A stretch of DNA of 64,000 nucleotides from Bacillota bacterium (GCA_023439185.1 JAEXOR010000027.1:12867-76866); one strand, 5' to 3'. Positions 34,573-42,600 are shown, counted from the first letter of the stretch. Notes: a model not told the origin generated them from the sequence alone. Translations and numbers: made by a program.

Positions 34573-35550
34573 TTGAAAGCCTATCTTGGCATTGATGTTG
34601 GATCAGTCAGTACCAATATAGCCGTGCAAGACGAGGCCGGCGGGATTATTGCCGGCCTCTACTTGCGAACCCAGGGCCGGCCGGTGGAAACCATCCAGGC
34701 CGGTTTGAGGGAAGCACAGCAACTCCTGCCGGCGGACGTGGAAATCTGCGGAGTGGGTACGACGGGAAGCGGTCGCTATCTGGCGGGGGTAATTGTCGGC
34801 GCCGACGTGGTGAAAAACGAAATTACCGCCCATGCCGTGGCGGCGTCATATTACGTGCCCGGCGTCAAGACCGTGCTGGAAATCGGCGGCCAGGACTCGA
34901 AAATCATTATTATCCGGGACAGCATTGTCACCGACTTCGCCATGAATACCGTCTGCGCCGCCGGAACCGGTTCTTTTCTGGACCAACAGGCATCCCGTCT
35001 GGGCATTCCCATCACCCAGTTCGGCGCCCTGGCGCTACAGTCTGCCAACCCGGTCCGCATCGCCGGGCGGTGCACCGTCTTCGCGGAATCGGACATGATT
35101 CACAAACAGCAAATGGGCCACTCGCTGAAGGACATCGTTAACGGGCTTTGCGAAGCCCTGGTGCGAAACTACCTGAACAACGTGGGCAAGGGGAAGGAAT
35201 TGCTGGCGCCGGTGATCTTCCAGGGCGGCGTGGCCGCGAACGCGGGCATTAAAGCCGCCTTTGAGCGGGCTCTGAACATGGAAATCGCGGTGACGCCGCA
35301 TCACGATATCATCGGCGCCATCGGCGCCGCATTGTTGGCCCGGGAGGAATTGGACATAATAAAGAAACCGACCGGTTTCAAGGGCTTTTCCATTACCGGT
35401 CTCTCTTACCGCACCGGCAGTTTTGAATGCGACGGCTGTCCCAACGCCTGTGAAATAGCTGAAATCTACGAAGAAGACCGGGTTATCGGGCGCTGGGGGG
35501 CACGGTGCCCCCGGTGGGATATCGTGGAGGAAAACGATGACCGAACATGA
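34573..35550 (+). CDS. BadF/BadG/BcrA/BcrD-type ATPase (2-hydroxyacyl-CoA dehydratase activase)
   Basis: Such ASKHA ATPases hold a [4Fe-4S] cluster between two subunits and push an electron at low potential onto a dehydratase or reductase using ATP. The 325-aa product has GIDVGSVSTNIAV, GTTGSGRYLAG, EIGGQDSKIII and the cluster Cys in NTVCAAGTGSFLDQQ. An unusual C-terminal extension has CDGCPNACE and a further Cys in GARCPRWD, suggesting a second cluster. Translation starts at TTG. Together with the DUF2229 pair it forms a split version of the large activase fusions. No dehydratase alpha/beta genes are in the window, so the client enzyme is unknown. Confidence 0.9.
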   Translation: MKAYLGIDVGSVSTNIAVQDEAGGIIAGLYLRTQGRPVETIQAGLREAQQLLPADVEICGVGTTGSGRYLAGVIVGADVVKNEITAHAVAASYYVPGVKTVLEIGGQDSKIIIIRDSIVTDFAMNTVCAAGTGSFLDQQASRLGIPITQFGALALQSANPVRIAGRCTVFAESDMIHKQQMGHSLKDIVNGLCEALVRNYLNNVGKGKELLAPVIFQGGVAANAGIKAAFERALNMEIAVTPHHDIIGAIGAALLAREELDIIKKPTGFKGFSITGLSYRTGSFECDGCPNACEIAEIYEEDRVIGRWGARCPRWDIVEENDDRT

Positions 35551-35746
35551 TCTCACGATCCTGGCCGCTTTCGCCAACATTGTCATTTTAGCCGTAATGC
35601 TTGGCTCGGGGACCTGGGTGGCATTTGACGCCCGCAAAAGGGGGCGTCCGGTCACGGAAATAATCGCCTGGTTTTTTTTCGCCACCATGTTTATTTTGGT
35701 GGGACCCCTGGTTTATGTCTATTTCAGAAAGAATTTTTATCAATAA
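35537..35746 (+). CDS. Small two-helix membrane protein
   Basis: The 69-aa protein has two hydrophobic helices (about residues 8-28 and 43-62) separated by a basic loop, DARKRGRP, that is probably cytoplasmic. It overlaps the activase gene by 14 bases, so it is translationally coupled and the last gene of the operon. I do not recognise a family. It could anchor the activase complex to the membrane (inference). A strong hairpin follows its stop codon. Confidence 0.7.
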   Translation: MTEHDLTILAAFANIVILAVMLGSGTWVAFDARKRGRPVTEIIAWFFFATMFILVGPLVYVYFRKNFYQ

Positions 35747-35766
35747 CCGCCGGTCCCCCGGCGGTT
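35745..35766 (+). terminator. Hairpin after the activase operon
   Basis: Arms AACCGCCGG (35745-35753) and CCGGCGGTT (35758-35766) enclose a 4-base loop, followed by AAAAAATTTT. The U-tract is short and displaced, so termination is probable rather than certain. Confidence 0.6.
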
Positions 35767-36034
35767 AAAAAATTTTGAGACTTAACCAATAAGTTTATCA
35801 GGATTGGAAGCATAAGTTTGCCTTGGGTACTTTATATAAGAAGTTAGGTAAAAAGAGATGCCTGTAAAACTACTCATTATCTTATAATGAATTGGATTTG
35901 CCTGCTGCGCATATATGGCGGCAGAGATAGTTGCGACGCGGCAAAACTGCTCAAAATTTCAAACTTAGGGACAATAATGATGAGTTTTTGCCTCATGACT
36001 CTCTAACAAGCTGAATTTATTGGTTTATGCGCCC
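35767..36034. other. AT-rich spacer at the edge of the modification island
   Basis: No coding sequence is evident. A weak hairpin (ATGAG..CTCAT, about 35980-35996) and a CTGC..GCAG stem (about 35900-35925) are present. Base composition drops here relative to the genes on the left, which marks the edge of the island. Confidence 0.4.
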
Positions 36035-36475
36035 TTACCGTCGTTCAATCCGCCCACTTTTTTGGTCAAGTATATTTACAGTGCTGTTTATTGTGTTATC
36101 AAAATTTTTCTTTATTTCGCATTCCCATAAAACTAATACTGTCCAACCTTCGTGCATTAAACTCTCAATATGTTCTCTATCTCGTTCTTTGGTTCTTATT
36201 AATTTAGGTTCCCAATATTCTTTACGCGATTGGGATATATGAGAATATCGGCATCCAACTTCATGTCCGTGCCAGAAACATCCATGTATAAATATTGCAA
36301 TTTTCTTTCTAGTGAATACAATATCGGGCTTTCCATACAGTTCTTTATAATTGACTCGAAATCGGTAACCCAAAGAATGCAGCTTTCTACGCACCAACAG
36401 TTCAATGCTTGTGTCTTTACCTTTAATATGTGACATTATTTCACTGCGGCGTTCTTTAGAAACAGTATCAGGCAT
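36035..36475 (-). CDS. vsr: Very short patch repair endonuclease (Vsr)
   Basis: Vsr nicks DNA 5' of the T in T:G mismatches that arise when 5-methylcytosine is deaminated. The 146-aa product has the normal length. It carries the N-terminal MSHIKGKDTSIELLVRR, the catalytic Asp in GKPDIVF, and the zinc-binding HGCFWHGHEVGC. It is the last of four co-oriented genes headed by a cytosine methyltransferase, the expected partner, but two other genes lie between them. Confidence 0.94.
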   Translation of the reverse strand: MPDTVSKERRSEIMSHIKGKDTSIELLVRRKLHSLGYRFRVNYKELYGKPDIVFTRKKIAIFIHGCFWHGHEVGCRYSHISQSRKEYWEPKLIRTKERDREHIESLMHEGWTVLVLWECEIKKNFDNTINSTVNILDQKSGRIERR

Positions 36476-36552
36476 ATCACATCACCATAGGTTTCATATT
36501 GCAATCCAGAAATTAGCCATGTAGTTTTCTTCCTTGACAGAGCAGTTTTTTC

Positions 36553-37716
36553 CTATTCATCATCCGGATCTTCTTCTGCTATTACAGCTGCTTCTACAGC
36601 AATTAGCTTTTCTCTCAATGTTTCCTGTGCATCTATTTGTTCAGGTGAAATTTCATACAAAAACGATTTTAATACAGTAAATCGTATCATGCGGTTTGTG
36701 TGTTTGTTTAGTCCTTCGGAAGATGCAAGTTTATATTTCTTCAGCAAATCAAACAAGAACTTCTCGTTTTGAGTAGAGCCGTCAGGCAGTTCAAACTCAT
36801 TACTAAATTTTTCATATAATGAGATGAATGATTTAAATCTCAACAAGTGATTTTCATCTAAAGATCTTTCCTCTCGTATGGAATAAAAAACAAGTGAAAA
36901 TAGCGTATACAGCTGTGCTTTTCGTTGCAAGAATTTTTTTGTATCATCCTCTATAAAGTTATCCGCAATGTTAATTGCACTGATAATCATCTCTTTATCT
37001 TTTTCCGCAGAAGCATAATTTTCTTTTAGTTCCTCATATGCCTGATTTAGTGCTTTTTGATCAGTTTGATCAATTATGCCATTTCTATATAAAAGAATGA
37101 TAGTAGCGCAAAACTCAACATCCTTCATTCTCTTTATATTTGTAGTATTAAACAACCTATGTTTTTCCCAAAATTCATTTTCAGATAACTCGCGAGCCAG
37201 TACCGCAAATTCACCATGCATACTGTTACGACGCTCTTGATCATTGAGATTATAATCGGTCAGATTTAATCGTCTGAACATCCTAACGATGTCGTCCCGT
37301 GAAGCAGCAGGATCAATTTCAATTATCATGAATTGATAATTCCATATGGTTTTTTTTTCTTCAGGTGCGAGCTGAGAAAAAGCTTTATTTGCCCATTTCT
37401 CCTTTGCTTCTTGCTCCAATAGATGAGCTTCTTTTAGCCTAAATTTCCCATCAATAAAATCAATGATAGCATTTATGCGTTGCTGCCCGTCTACGATGTG
37501 CGTTATAGACTTTCCTGTTTCTGGATCAGTGGATGCTTTCCAAAAAAATAATTCAGGAATGACCAAATTTAGTAGCACGGTCTCGACAAGTCTTATTCTA
37601 TCGCGTTCACCCCAAACCGATCTTCTTTGATATGTGCTGTCAATGATTAAGGAACCTTCGTTAAACATGGTATGTAAATTCTTGACATCACGATTGTTGC
37701 TTTTGAATGTAAACAT
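36553..37716 (-). CDS. DUF262 domain protein (GmrS/BrxU-like N-terminal module)
   Basis: The 387-aa protein has a DUF262 (ParB-like) domain in its N-terminal half with YQRRSVWGERDR and the NTP-site motif HIVDGQQRINAI. DUF262 is the GmrS-type part of modification-dependent nucleases such as GmrSD, BrxU and SspE. The usual C-terminal DUF1524 HNH nuclease is missing; the rest is helical and ends in an acidic tail (EEDPDDE). It starts nine bases after GGAGG, and overlaps the stop region of the NTase-like gene. It may recognise modified DNA or act as a regulator using NTP hydrolysis. Base composition is AT-rich. Confidence 0.82.
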   Translation of the reverse strand: MFTFKSNNRDVKNLHTMFNEGSLIIDSTYQRRSVWGERDRIRLVETVLLNLVIPELFFWKASTDPETGKSITHIVDGQQRINAIIDFIDGKFRLKEAHLLEQEAKEKWANKAFSQLAPEEKKTIWNYQFMIIEIDPAASRDDIVRMFRRLNLTDYNLNDQERRNSMHGEFAVLARELSENEFWEKHRLFNTTNIKRMKDVEFCATIILLYRNGIIDQTDQKALNQAYEELKENYASAEKDKEMIISAINIADNFIEDDTKKFLQRKAQLYTLFSLVFYSIREERSLDENHLLRFKSFISLYEKFSNEFELPDGSTQNEKFLFDLLKKYKLASSEGLNKHTNRMIRFTVLKSFLYEISPEQIDAQETLREKLIAVEAAVIAEEDPDDE

Positions 37717-37717
37717 A

Positions 37718-38335
37718 TCATTGTTCCTCCAAATACTTTTTTAATTTATTCAGACCACTGATTTGATATTGTTCGAGATCTTCCCATGAACGGTAAACCC
37801 TATATGTAATCGGATGAATAATATTAAGTTCATCCTGTAGTGTTCTCGTTATTGGAGAAAACATATCTATCCATTCTTGACCTATACCCTTTATTGCTGT
37901 AATGTCTTTCTCGTTAATATACCCTTGAAATATTGTTGATGTGACTTGGTTATAACTTGCTATAAATTGGGTTTTATAGCATGCCCTAAGTTTTTGCCAG
38001 AACATATTAAATAAGGAATCAGAAATAATTGCAACATCAATATCAGAAGAAGGTGTTCCAGGCTTTTCTTCGTGGAAAGGTCTAAAAGGTTTGCGTGGCG
38101 AAAGACTGTATCCTACTTTAGCACTTCCAACAATATGAGCACTATGGAAACTAACCGACAATTTTTCTGAAACTATTTCTTTAAAATGATCTAAGGTTTC
38201 AAGCATAGTTGCATCATTAAATTCCATATAGGTTGAGAAATACCAATTCATTGTTTTGACGATATACTTAATATAAAATTGTTTTTCATCCAATTCAGCT
38301 AGCTCTTGTTTCATTACATCAATATTGAACATCAT
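37718..38335 (-). CDS. Nucleotidyltransferase-like protein of unknown role
   Basis: The protein (about 205 aa) has a core that resembles the minimal nucleotidyltransferase fold: HIVGSAKVGYSLSP near residue 65, then after a long basic/acidic loop SSDIDVAII with two Asp suitable for metal binding. A C-terminal helical part ends the protein. The GS...DxD arrangement is shared with CD-NTases, MNT antitoxins and AbiEii-type toxins, but the loop of about 25 residues between GS and DID is longer than usual. The start chosen is ATG 38335, eight bases after GAGG. It sits between the methyltransferase and the DUF262 gene with very small gaps. I do not recognise a named family. Confidence 0.7.
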   Translation of the reverse strand: MMFNIDVMKQELAELDEKQFYIKYIVKTMNWYFSTYMEFNDATMLETLDHFKEIVSEKLSVSFHSAHIVGSAKVGYSLSPRKPFRPFHEEKPGTPSSDIDVAIISDSLFNMFWQKLRACYKTQFIASYNQVTSTIFQGYINEKDITAIKGIGQEWIDMFSPITRTLQDELNIIHPITYRVYRSWEDLEQYQISGLNKLKKYLEEQ

Positions 38336-38347
38336 ATACAGCACCTC

Positions 38348-39430
38348 TTAATGTATATGTTCTTCTAGCCAGTCATATAATCCTTTTGCTATATTATAAG
38401 ACATAAGATAAGGAACACCATTACTAACCATCTTGAATTTTGCACTCAGCGGCAGTTGAGAAGGAAGTTCAAAATTAGATGGTAATGATTGTATTGCTAA
38501 GGCCTCAGACACACTGATTCGTCGCATCTGATAAGGATGTAAGTGTACTTCATTATTTCCATAGGCTGCGGTAGGAGAGTATCTCCAGCGATGAAGCCGT
38601 TTGAAAGATTTTCCATGGGTGTTGCCTTCTTGGATGCTTTGAAATTTAGTTGTTGTTGGCTTGGGCTGGAAATAATCATTTGCATTTGCATGATTCAAAA
38701 CATCATTTTTATCAAACCAATGCTGAACCGTTAGGTCTTCTCTAATTCCAAATGGTTTTTCTACATGGCTGTTTATTGCAAACACATCCTGAGTTGGCCA
38801 AGATAATTCTAATATATCCTTTAATTTTCCGGTTCGGCCATATCCAAACTGAAAATTAGGTTTTTCGCCAAAGACAGATTTTCTTAGGCCTACTAAAAAA
38901 AGGCGATCTCGGTATTGAGGGACACCGTACTCCAAAGCATTGTCCAGTGTTTCTACAAGGTAATAACCGCTATCACGTAGATCTTTTTTTAAGTCTTCAA
39001 AAAAATCCTTGTGCTTTTTTGTTTGAATAAGTCCTTTTACATTTTCTAAAAGAAAAAAATCCGGTTGCTTCTCTAAAATCATTTCGCAGTATATTTGCGT
39101 CAGTATGCCATTTGTACCAGAGCCTCCTTCATTTTTTCCCCCAAACGAAAAATCAGGGCAAGGGGGGCCACCGATAAATCCGATAATGCCTTTTTTGCTG
39201 GCATCCTTATAGATATTGTTCCATTTATCTTCGGTAAAAACATTCCGAATATCAGAATTAGCATATCCATACTCAGGCTGTGTCATATTCATTTTCTCTC
39301 GGGTATATTTGTAAGATGTCAAGAAATCATTATTGACTTCATTAACAAAACATATATTAAAGCCGGCGTTATGAAATCCTAAATCAAGGATTCCTAGTCC
39401 GGAAAAAAAAGAAAATATTTCCAAATTCAT
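38348..39430 (-). CDS. DNA (cytosine-5-)-methyltransferase
   Basis: This C5-cytosine methyltransferase (about 360 aa) shows motif I FSFFSGLGILDLGF, the catalytic motif IV GGPPCPDFS, motif VI LENVKGL, motif VIII QYRDRLFLVG and C-terminal motifs IX-X (RRISVSEALAIQSLP, VSNGVPYLMSYNIAKGL). The target recognition domain (about 190-300) determines specificity, which cannot be read from sequence alone. Vsr in the same cluster supports 5-methylcytosine as its product. No classical restriction endonuclease is adjacent. A frameshifted XRE regulator ends 23 bases upstream. Confidence 0.94.
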   Translation of the reverse strand: MNLEIFSFFSGLGILDLGFHNAGFNICFVNEVNNDFLTSYKYTREKMNMTQPEYGYANSDIRNVFTEDKWNNIYKDASKKGIIGFIGGPPCPDFSFGGKNEGGSGTNGILTQIYCEMILEKQPDFFLLENVKGLIQTKKHKDFFEDLKKDLRDSGYYLVETLDNALEYGVPQYRDRLFLVGLRKSVFGEKPNFQFGYGRTGKLKDILELSWPTQDVFAINSHVEKPFGIREDLTVQHWFDKNDVLNHANANDYFQPKPTTTKFQSIQEGNTHGKSFKRLHRWRYSPTAAYGNNEVHLHPYQMRRISVSEALAIQSLPSNFELPSQLPLSAKFKMVSNGVPYLMSYNIAKGLYDWLEEHIH

Positions 39431-39453
39431 CACCTATATCTCATTTTTTGCGA

Positions 39454-39656
39454 CTATTCATCAAAGTAACCTACGATATCCCCGACATTGCAGTTTAACT
39501 TCTTGCATATCCTCTCCAACACATCCATGCTTACTTTTTGATTTTTGCTTAGCTTGGATAACGTTGAGGGGGTAATGCCTATAGCATCACTCAAGCGACT
39601 TCATTCATGTTTTTATCAATTAACAGCTTCCAGAGCTTATTGTATGAGAAGGGCAT
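39454..39656 (-). pseudogene. XRE-family regulator with frameshift (YozG-like)
   Basis: From ATG 39656 the minus strand reads MPFSYNKLWKLLIDKNMNEVA and then meets TGA. In the next frame the protein resumes as SRLSDAIGITPSTLSKLSK and continues to a normal C-terminus (VLERICKKLNCNVGDIVGYFDE in two short parts). Together they make a 66-residue Cro/C1-type helix-turn-helix protein with one missing base near 39597-39605. It lies directly upstream of the methyltransferase gene, the position of a control (C) protein. Its start codon lies inside the end of the truncated PIN gene. Confidence 0.82.
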
Positions 39657-39822
39657 CGCAATTCCTCTGGATGATTTCCATCGCCGGATCTTCTTTGCGG
39701 TAAATTTCTATAAGTACTGCCGAGGGTACCAGTACACGATCAACCCCGATTCTTAGTAAATCCAGACGGTTTAAGCGAGCCATGAACAGAAGCGGTCCTG
39801 CATCAACAATGTGTAAACTCAT
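39637..39822 (-). pseudogene. Truncated PIN-domain toxin (DUF3368-like)
   Basis: The 61-residue product keeps the PIN N-terminus: IVDAGPLLFMARLNRLDLL with the first active-site Asp, then VLVPSAVLIEI. A complete DUF3368 toxin has about 150 residues and three or four acidic catalytic positions; here the last two thirds are absent and the frame stops where the XRE gene begins. It overlaps the UPF0175 antitoxin gene by 4 bases. The truncation coincides with the border of the AT-rich island, which suggests that island insertion removed the 3' part. Confidence 0.75.
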
Positions 39823-40088
39823 GAGCCAGCCAATCTCCTGGCTGATTCTACTTCTAATTCTGTTTCTTCATCTTTTAAGTTGATAGCAGCAACACCATAC
39901 CTGGCTAAAGAAGAAAGAAACAAAAGGCGATCTACACCAGCTATTTGGGCGGCTATTCCCGCAGTAACCTTTCCCAACTCATATAGTTTTACTGCCAGCA
40001 ACATACGCGCTTCCTTGGAAAATTCCGCATCAGACATTTTAAGAGACTGGGGCAGCCCTTCCGGTATAGGTATATTTAATTCTATCAT
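39819..40088 (-). CDS. UPF0175 family antitoxin
   Basis: The protein (about 89 aa) starts at ATG 40088, eight bases after AAGGTGAT, and reads MIELNIPIPEGLPQSLKMS. ARMLLAVKLYELGKVTAGIA and AGVDRLLFLSSLARYGV form the helical UPF0175 fold, related to VapB-type antitoxins. It is paired by a 4-base overlap with a PIN-domain toxin gene, which here is truncated, so it is likely a relic of a toxin-antitoxin module. Confidence 0.85.
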   Translation of the reverse strand: MIELNIPIPEGLPQSLKMSDAEFSKEARMLLAVKLYELGKVTAGIAAQIAGVDRLLFLSSLARYGVAAINLKDEETELEVESARRLAGS

Positions 40089-40191
40089 CTTGTTATCACC
40101 TTCCTCTTTTAAATTCATTATATCAATTTTTATTATTTAGCTGAAACCAATAAATTTAATTTTACAGCTTTAAAGCCCTTTTGGGGTCTAA

Positions 40192-40233
40192 ATACAATGA
40201 GACTGGAAGCTACGGCCATCAGTCTCATTGTAT
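40192..40233. repeat. Perfect 14-bp inverted repeat upstream of the toxin-antitoxin relic
   Basis: Arms ATACAATGAGACTG (40192-40205) and CAGTCTCATTGTAT (40220-40233) flank a 14-base spacer. It lies about 105 bp upstream of the UPF0175 gene and 140 bp after the cysteine desulfurase stop. It could be an operator, a recombination site or a structured RNA element. Confidence 0.65.
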
Positions 40234-40373
40234 CAAATATGGTTACCTGATTTGGCGAACGACATATGGAGTGCCGATTAACAACTGCAAGCGTAGTGCA
40301 AGAGCGCAACCGGGTAGCGCGGAATCTGAGTGAGCAAAGGAACAAAAACGCCTACTTAGCAAGATAACCGTTG

Positions 40374-41543
40374 CTAGCAGGTGCAGCCACCGTCTGATTC
40401 GGGCAAATCACGTTCCCGGATATCCCTCAGGCACTGCAGGGCAAAATCCACCTCGTCCGCGGTGTTAAAGTATGAAAAGCTGAAGCGCACCAATTTCTTC
40501 TCCAGGGTGCCCAGGGTGCGGTGAGCGTCGGGAGCGCAGTGCAGCCCGGCGCGGCAGGCAATGTTATACCACTGGTCCAGGGCGCCGCCCACAGCTCCGG
40601 TATCCTTGCCCTCAATCAGAAACGGCACCACCGGCGCCCGTTCCGCCTCCATACCGGGTCCGTAAAGCCTGACCCCGGAAATCCCGGCGGCGCTTTCAAT
40701 AAAACGACGGACCAAGCCCAGTTCATGCTCCCGGATTGTCTTTATCCCGACCCGGCTAATAAATTCAAGACCCGCCCCCAGCCCGGCGATACCGGGCAGG
40801 TTCAGGGTGCCGCTTTCGTATTTCTCCGGCAGCACTCCGGGCTGCCCCGGGTCAACGGAATGGCTTCCGGTGCCGCCTTCCCGGAAAGGACGCAGCTCGG
40901 CCCGTTCCCCCACATATAAAACACCGGTACCATGCGGGCCCAACAAACCTTTATGCCCGGGTAGAGCCAACAAGTCAATATTCATATCCCGCACGTCCAG
41001 ATCCAAAACCCCGGCGCTTTGCGCCGCGTCCACTATAAATATAATTCCTTTCCGTCTGGCCAGCGCGCCAATCTCCCGCACCGGCATCACCGTGCCGGTA
41101 ACATTCGAAGCGTGAGTAACCACGATAACCCTGGTGTTCATCCGAACGGCCCGCTCAATTTTACGCAGGTCCAGCGAACCGTCTTCGGCGCACTGTACCC
41201 TGGTGACACTGATTACTCTGCGCAGCCCGTATAGCGGCCTTGTAACCGAGTTATGCTCCATGGAGGTGGTGATTACATGATCACCCGGTTTCACGGAGCC
41301 CTTAATGGCCATATTTAACGCGTCAGTGGCATTCAAAGTAAATATCACCCTGTCCCGGTCAGGGATATTAAATAAACGGGCAACGGCGGAACGGGTCTCA
41401 TCCACCACATTACCCGCCTCCAGGGACATCCGGTGCCCGGAACGGCCGGGGTTGGCCCCCTTTTCATCCAGACAGCGCTTCATGGCATCCGACACTCCAG
41501 GTGGTTTGGGCCAGGTGGTGGCGGCATTATCGAAATAAATCAA
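40374..41543 (-). CDS. Cysteine desulfurase family protein (class V aminotransferase)
   Basis: The PLP-lysine lies in LPGHKGLLGPHGTGVLYVG, with DAAQSAG carrying the pyridine-binding Asp. A reactive Cys candidate is in CRAGLHCAP near the C-terminus. This places it with the SufS/NifS-like subfamily of 380-390 aa found singly in Firmicutes. It would release sulfur from cysteine as persulfide. It ends in CTC, a possible extra thiol pair. It starts at TTG, nine bases after GGAGG, and that ribosome site lies in a hairpin. No SufU/IscU scaffold gene is adjacent. Confidence 0.88.
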   Translation of the reverse strand: MIYFDNAATTWPKPPGVSDAMKRCLDEKGANPGRSGHRMSLEAGNVVDETRSAVARLFNIPDRDRVIFTLNATDALNMAIKGSVKPGDHVITTSMEHNSVTRPLYGLRRVISVTRVQCAEDGSLDLRKIERAVRMNTRVIVVTHASNVTGTVMPVREIGALARRKGIIFIVDAAQSAGVLDLDVRDMNIDLLALPGHKGLLGPHGTGVLYVGERAELRPFREGGTGSHSVDPGQPGVLPEKYESGTLNLPGIAGLGAGLEFISRVGIKTIREHELGLVRRFIESAAGISGVRLYGPGMEAERAPVVPFLIEGKDTGAVGGALDQWYNIACRAGLHCAPDAHRTLGTLEKKLVRFSFSYFNTADEVDFALQCLRDIRERDLPESDGGCTC

Positions 41544-41548
41544 AATAA

Positions 41549-41591
41549 AACACCTCCGGTATAATATATTCTTTATCTAAACCGGGGTGTT
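41549..41591 (-). promoter_or_regulatory. Hairpin covering the ribosome site of the cysteine desulfurase gene
   Basis: On the minus strand, AACACCCCGGT pairs with ACCGGAGGTGTT (one bulged A) across a 20-base loop, and TTTTATTTT follows. The stem buries the GGAGG of the desulfurase gene. It may be the terminator of the binding-protein gene, a translational switch, or both. Confidence 0.55.
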
Positions 41592-41625
41592 ATATGTAGG
41601 CTTTGGATTTTTCTATTTATTCCTT

Positions 41626-42600
41626 TTAATACAATCCCTGTTGCACAAAATCCGCGTAAGTTATTTCATTTTTCAACAAGTCCTTATTTTTCAGCCAGGT
41701 TATAATCCTGTCGACCTCTTGCTCAGCCGGAAGCTGCGGCTGAGAATAATGTTGAACACCATAACTTGCGGCAATACTGGCGGGGATATTCATATTTTCA
41801 ATTAACAGCTCCTGGTATTGATCCGGTTTATTATTGATATCGTCGACAGCTTTGGCGTAAGCCTTGAAAAAACGGGTTATGGCCTCCCTTTTCTCGTTAA
41901 GCGCCTTCCCGGTCATTATAACCACTGCCTGGGATAGATTGTCTCCCTTTGTATCTTCGGCAATAACTCTGGCCCCTTCAGCCACCACGTAAGAAATTTG
42001 CGGGTCGGGCACCGTGATAGCATCGATTTGGTTGTTTAAAAGCATTTCTACCCGCAGGGGTATTTTAGCCACCGTCGTTTTATTCACTTCCGCAGGGTCG
42101 ACCCCCCCAGCGGCAAGCAGGCCGTCTGTGACATATTCGATAATTGAATTACCGGAAATCCCAATGTTCTTGCCTTTTAAATCGGTAACATTTTCAATTG
42201 CGCTTCGGGGCGCCGCCACAATGGCAAAACGCCCTTCACCGGGATTGGCGCCAAGGGTGAGAGAAGTTACCCGCAGGTCTTCCCCGGCGCTTTTTAACAG
42301 GGCGGCTACGATCATGTCGGTAACCATGCCGTCGAGTTCGCCGGACTGGAAGGCACTCTGGCTTTCCACGGGACTTTGAAAAGAAACCAGTTCAACTTCC
42401 AGATTCTCTGCCGCGAAATAGCCGTTTTTTTCAGCCACCAGAATAGGCATACTATCTTCAATGGGCAGGGAACCGATCTTTAATTTACTCAATTCTGTTT
42501 TCCCTTCATTACCTGGTTTACCGCTTTGGTTACAACCGGCAACCACTGTAATAATCAGGACAGCCGCAAAAAAGTAAACCAAATATAATTTTAATTTCAT
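41626..42600 (-). CDS. ABC transporter substrate-binding lipoprotein (NMT1/SsuA/TauA-like)
   Basis: The 324-aa protein has a signal peptide with lipobox VVAGC and a mature domain typical of the NMT1/THI5/SsuA group (LKIGSLPIEDSMPILVAEKNGYF, VELVSFQSPVESQSAF). Relatives bind sulfonates, nitrate or thiamine precursors. It is separated from its ATPase and permease genes by menA on the opposite strand, but a matching operator at 42626-42639 suggests common control by the TetR regulator. The downstream cysteine desulfurase hints at a sulfur compound, which is inference. Confidence 0.9.
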   Translation of the reverse strand: MKLKLYLVYFFAAVLIITVVAGCNQSGKPGNEGKTELSKLKIGSLPIEDSMPILVAEKNGYFAAENLEVELVSFQSPVESQSAFQSGELDGMVTDMIVAALLKSAGEDLRVTSLTLGANPGEGRFAIVAAPRSAIENVTDLKGKNIGISGNSIIEYVTDGLLAAGGVDPAEVNKTTVAKIPLRVEMLLNNQIDAITVPDPQISYVVAEGARVIAEDTKGDNLSQAVVIMTGKALNEKREAITRFFKAYAKAVDDINNKPDQYQELLIENMNIPASIAASYGVQHYSQPQLPAEQEVDRIITWLKNKDLLKNEITYADFVQQGLY

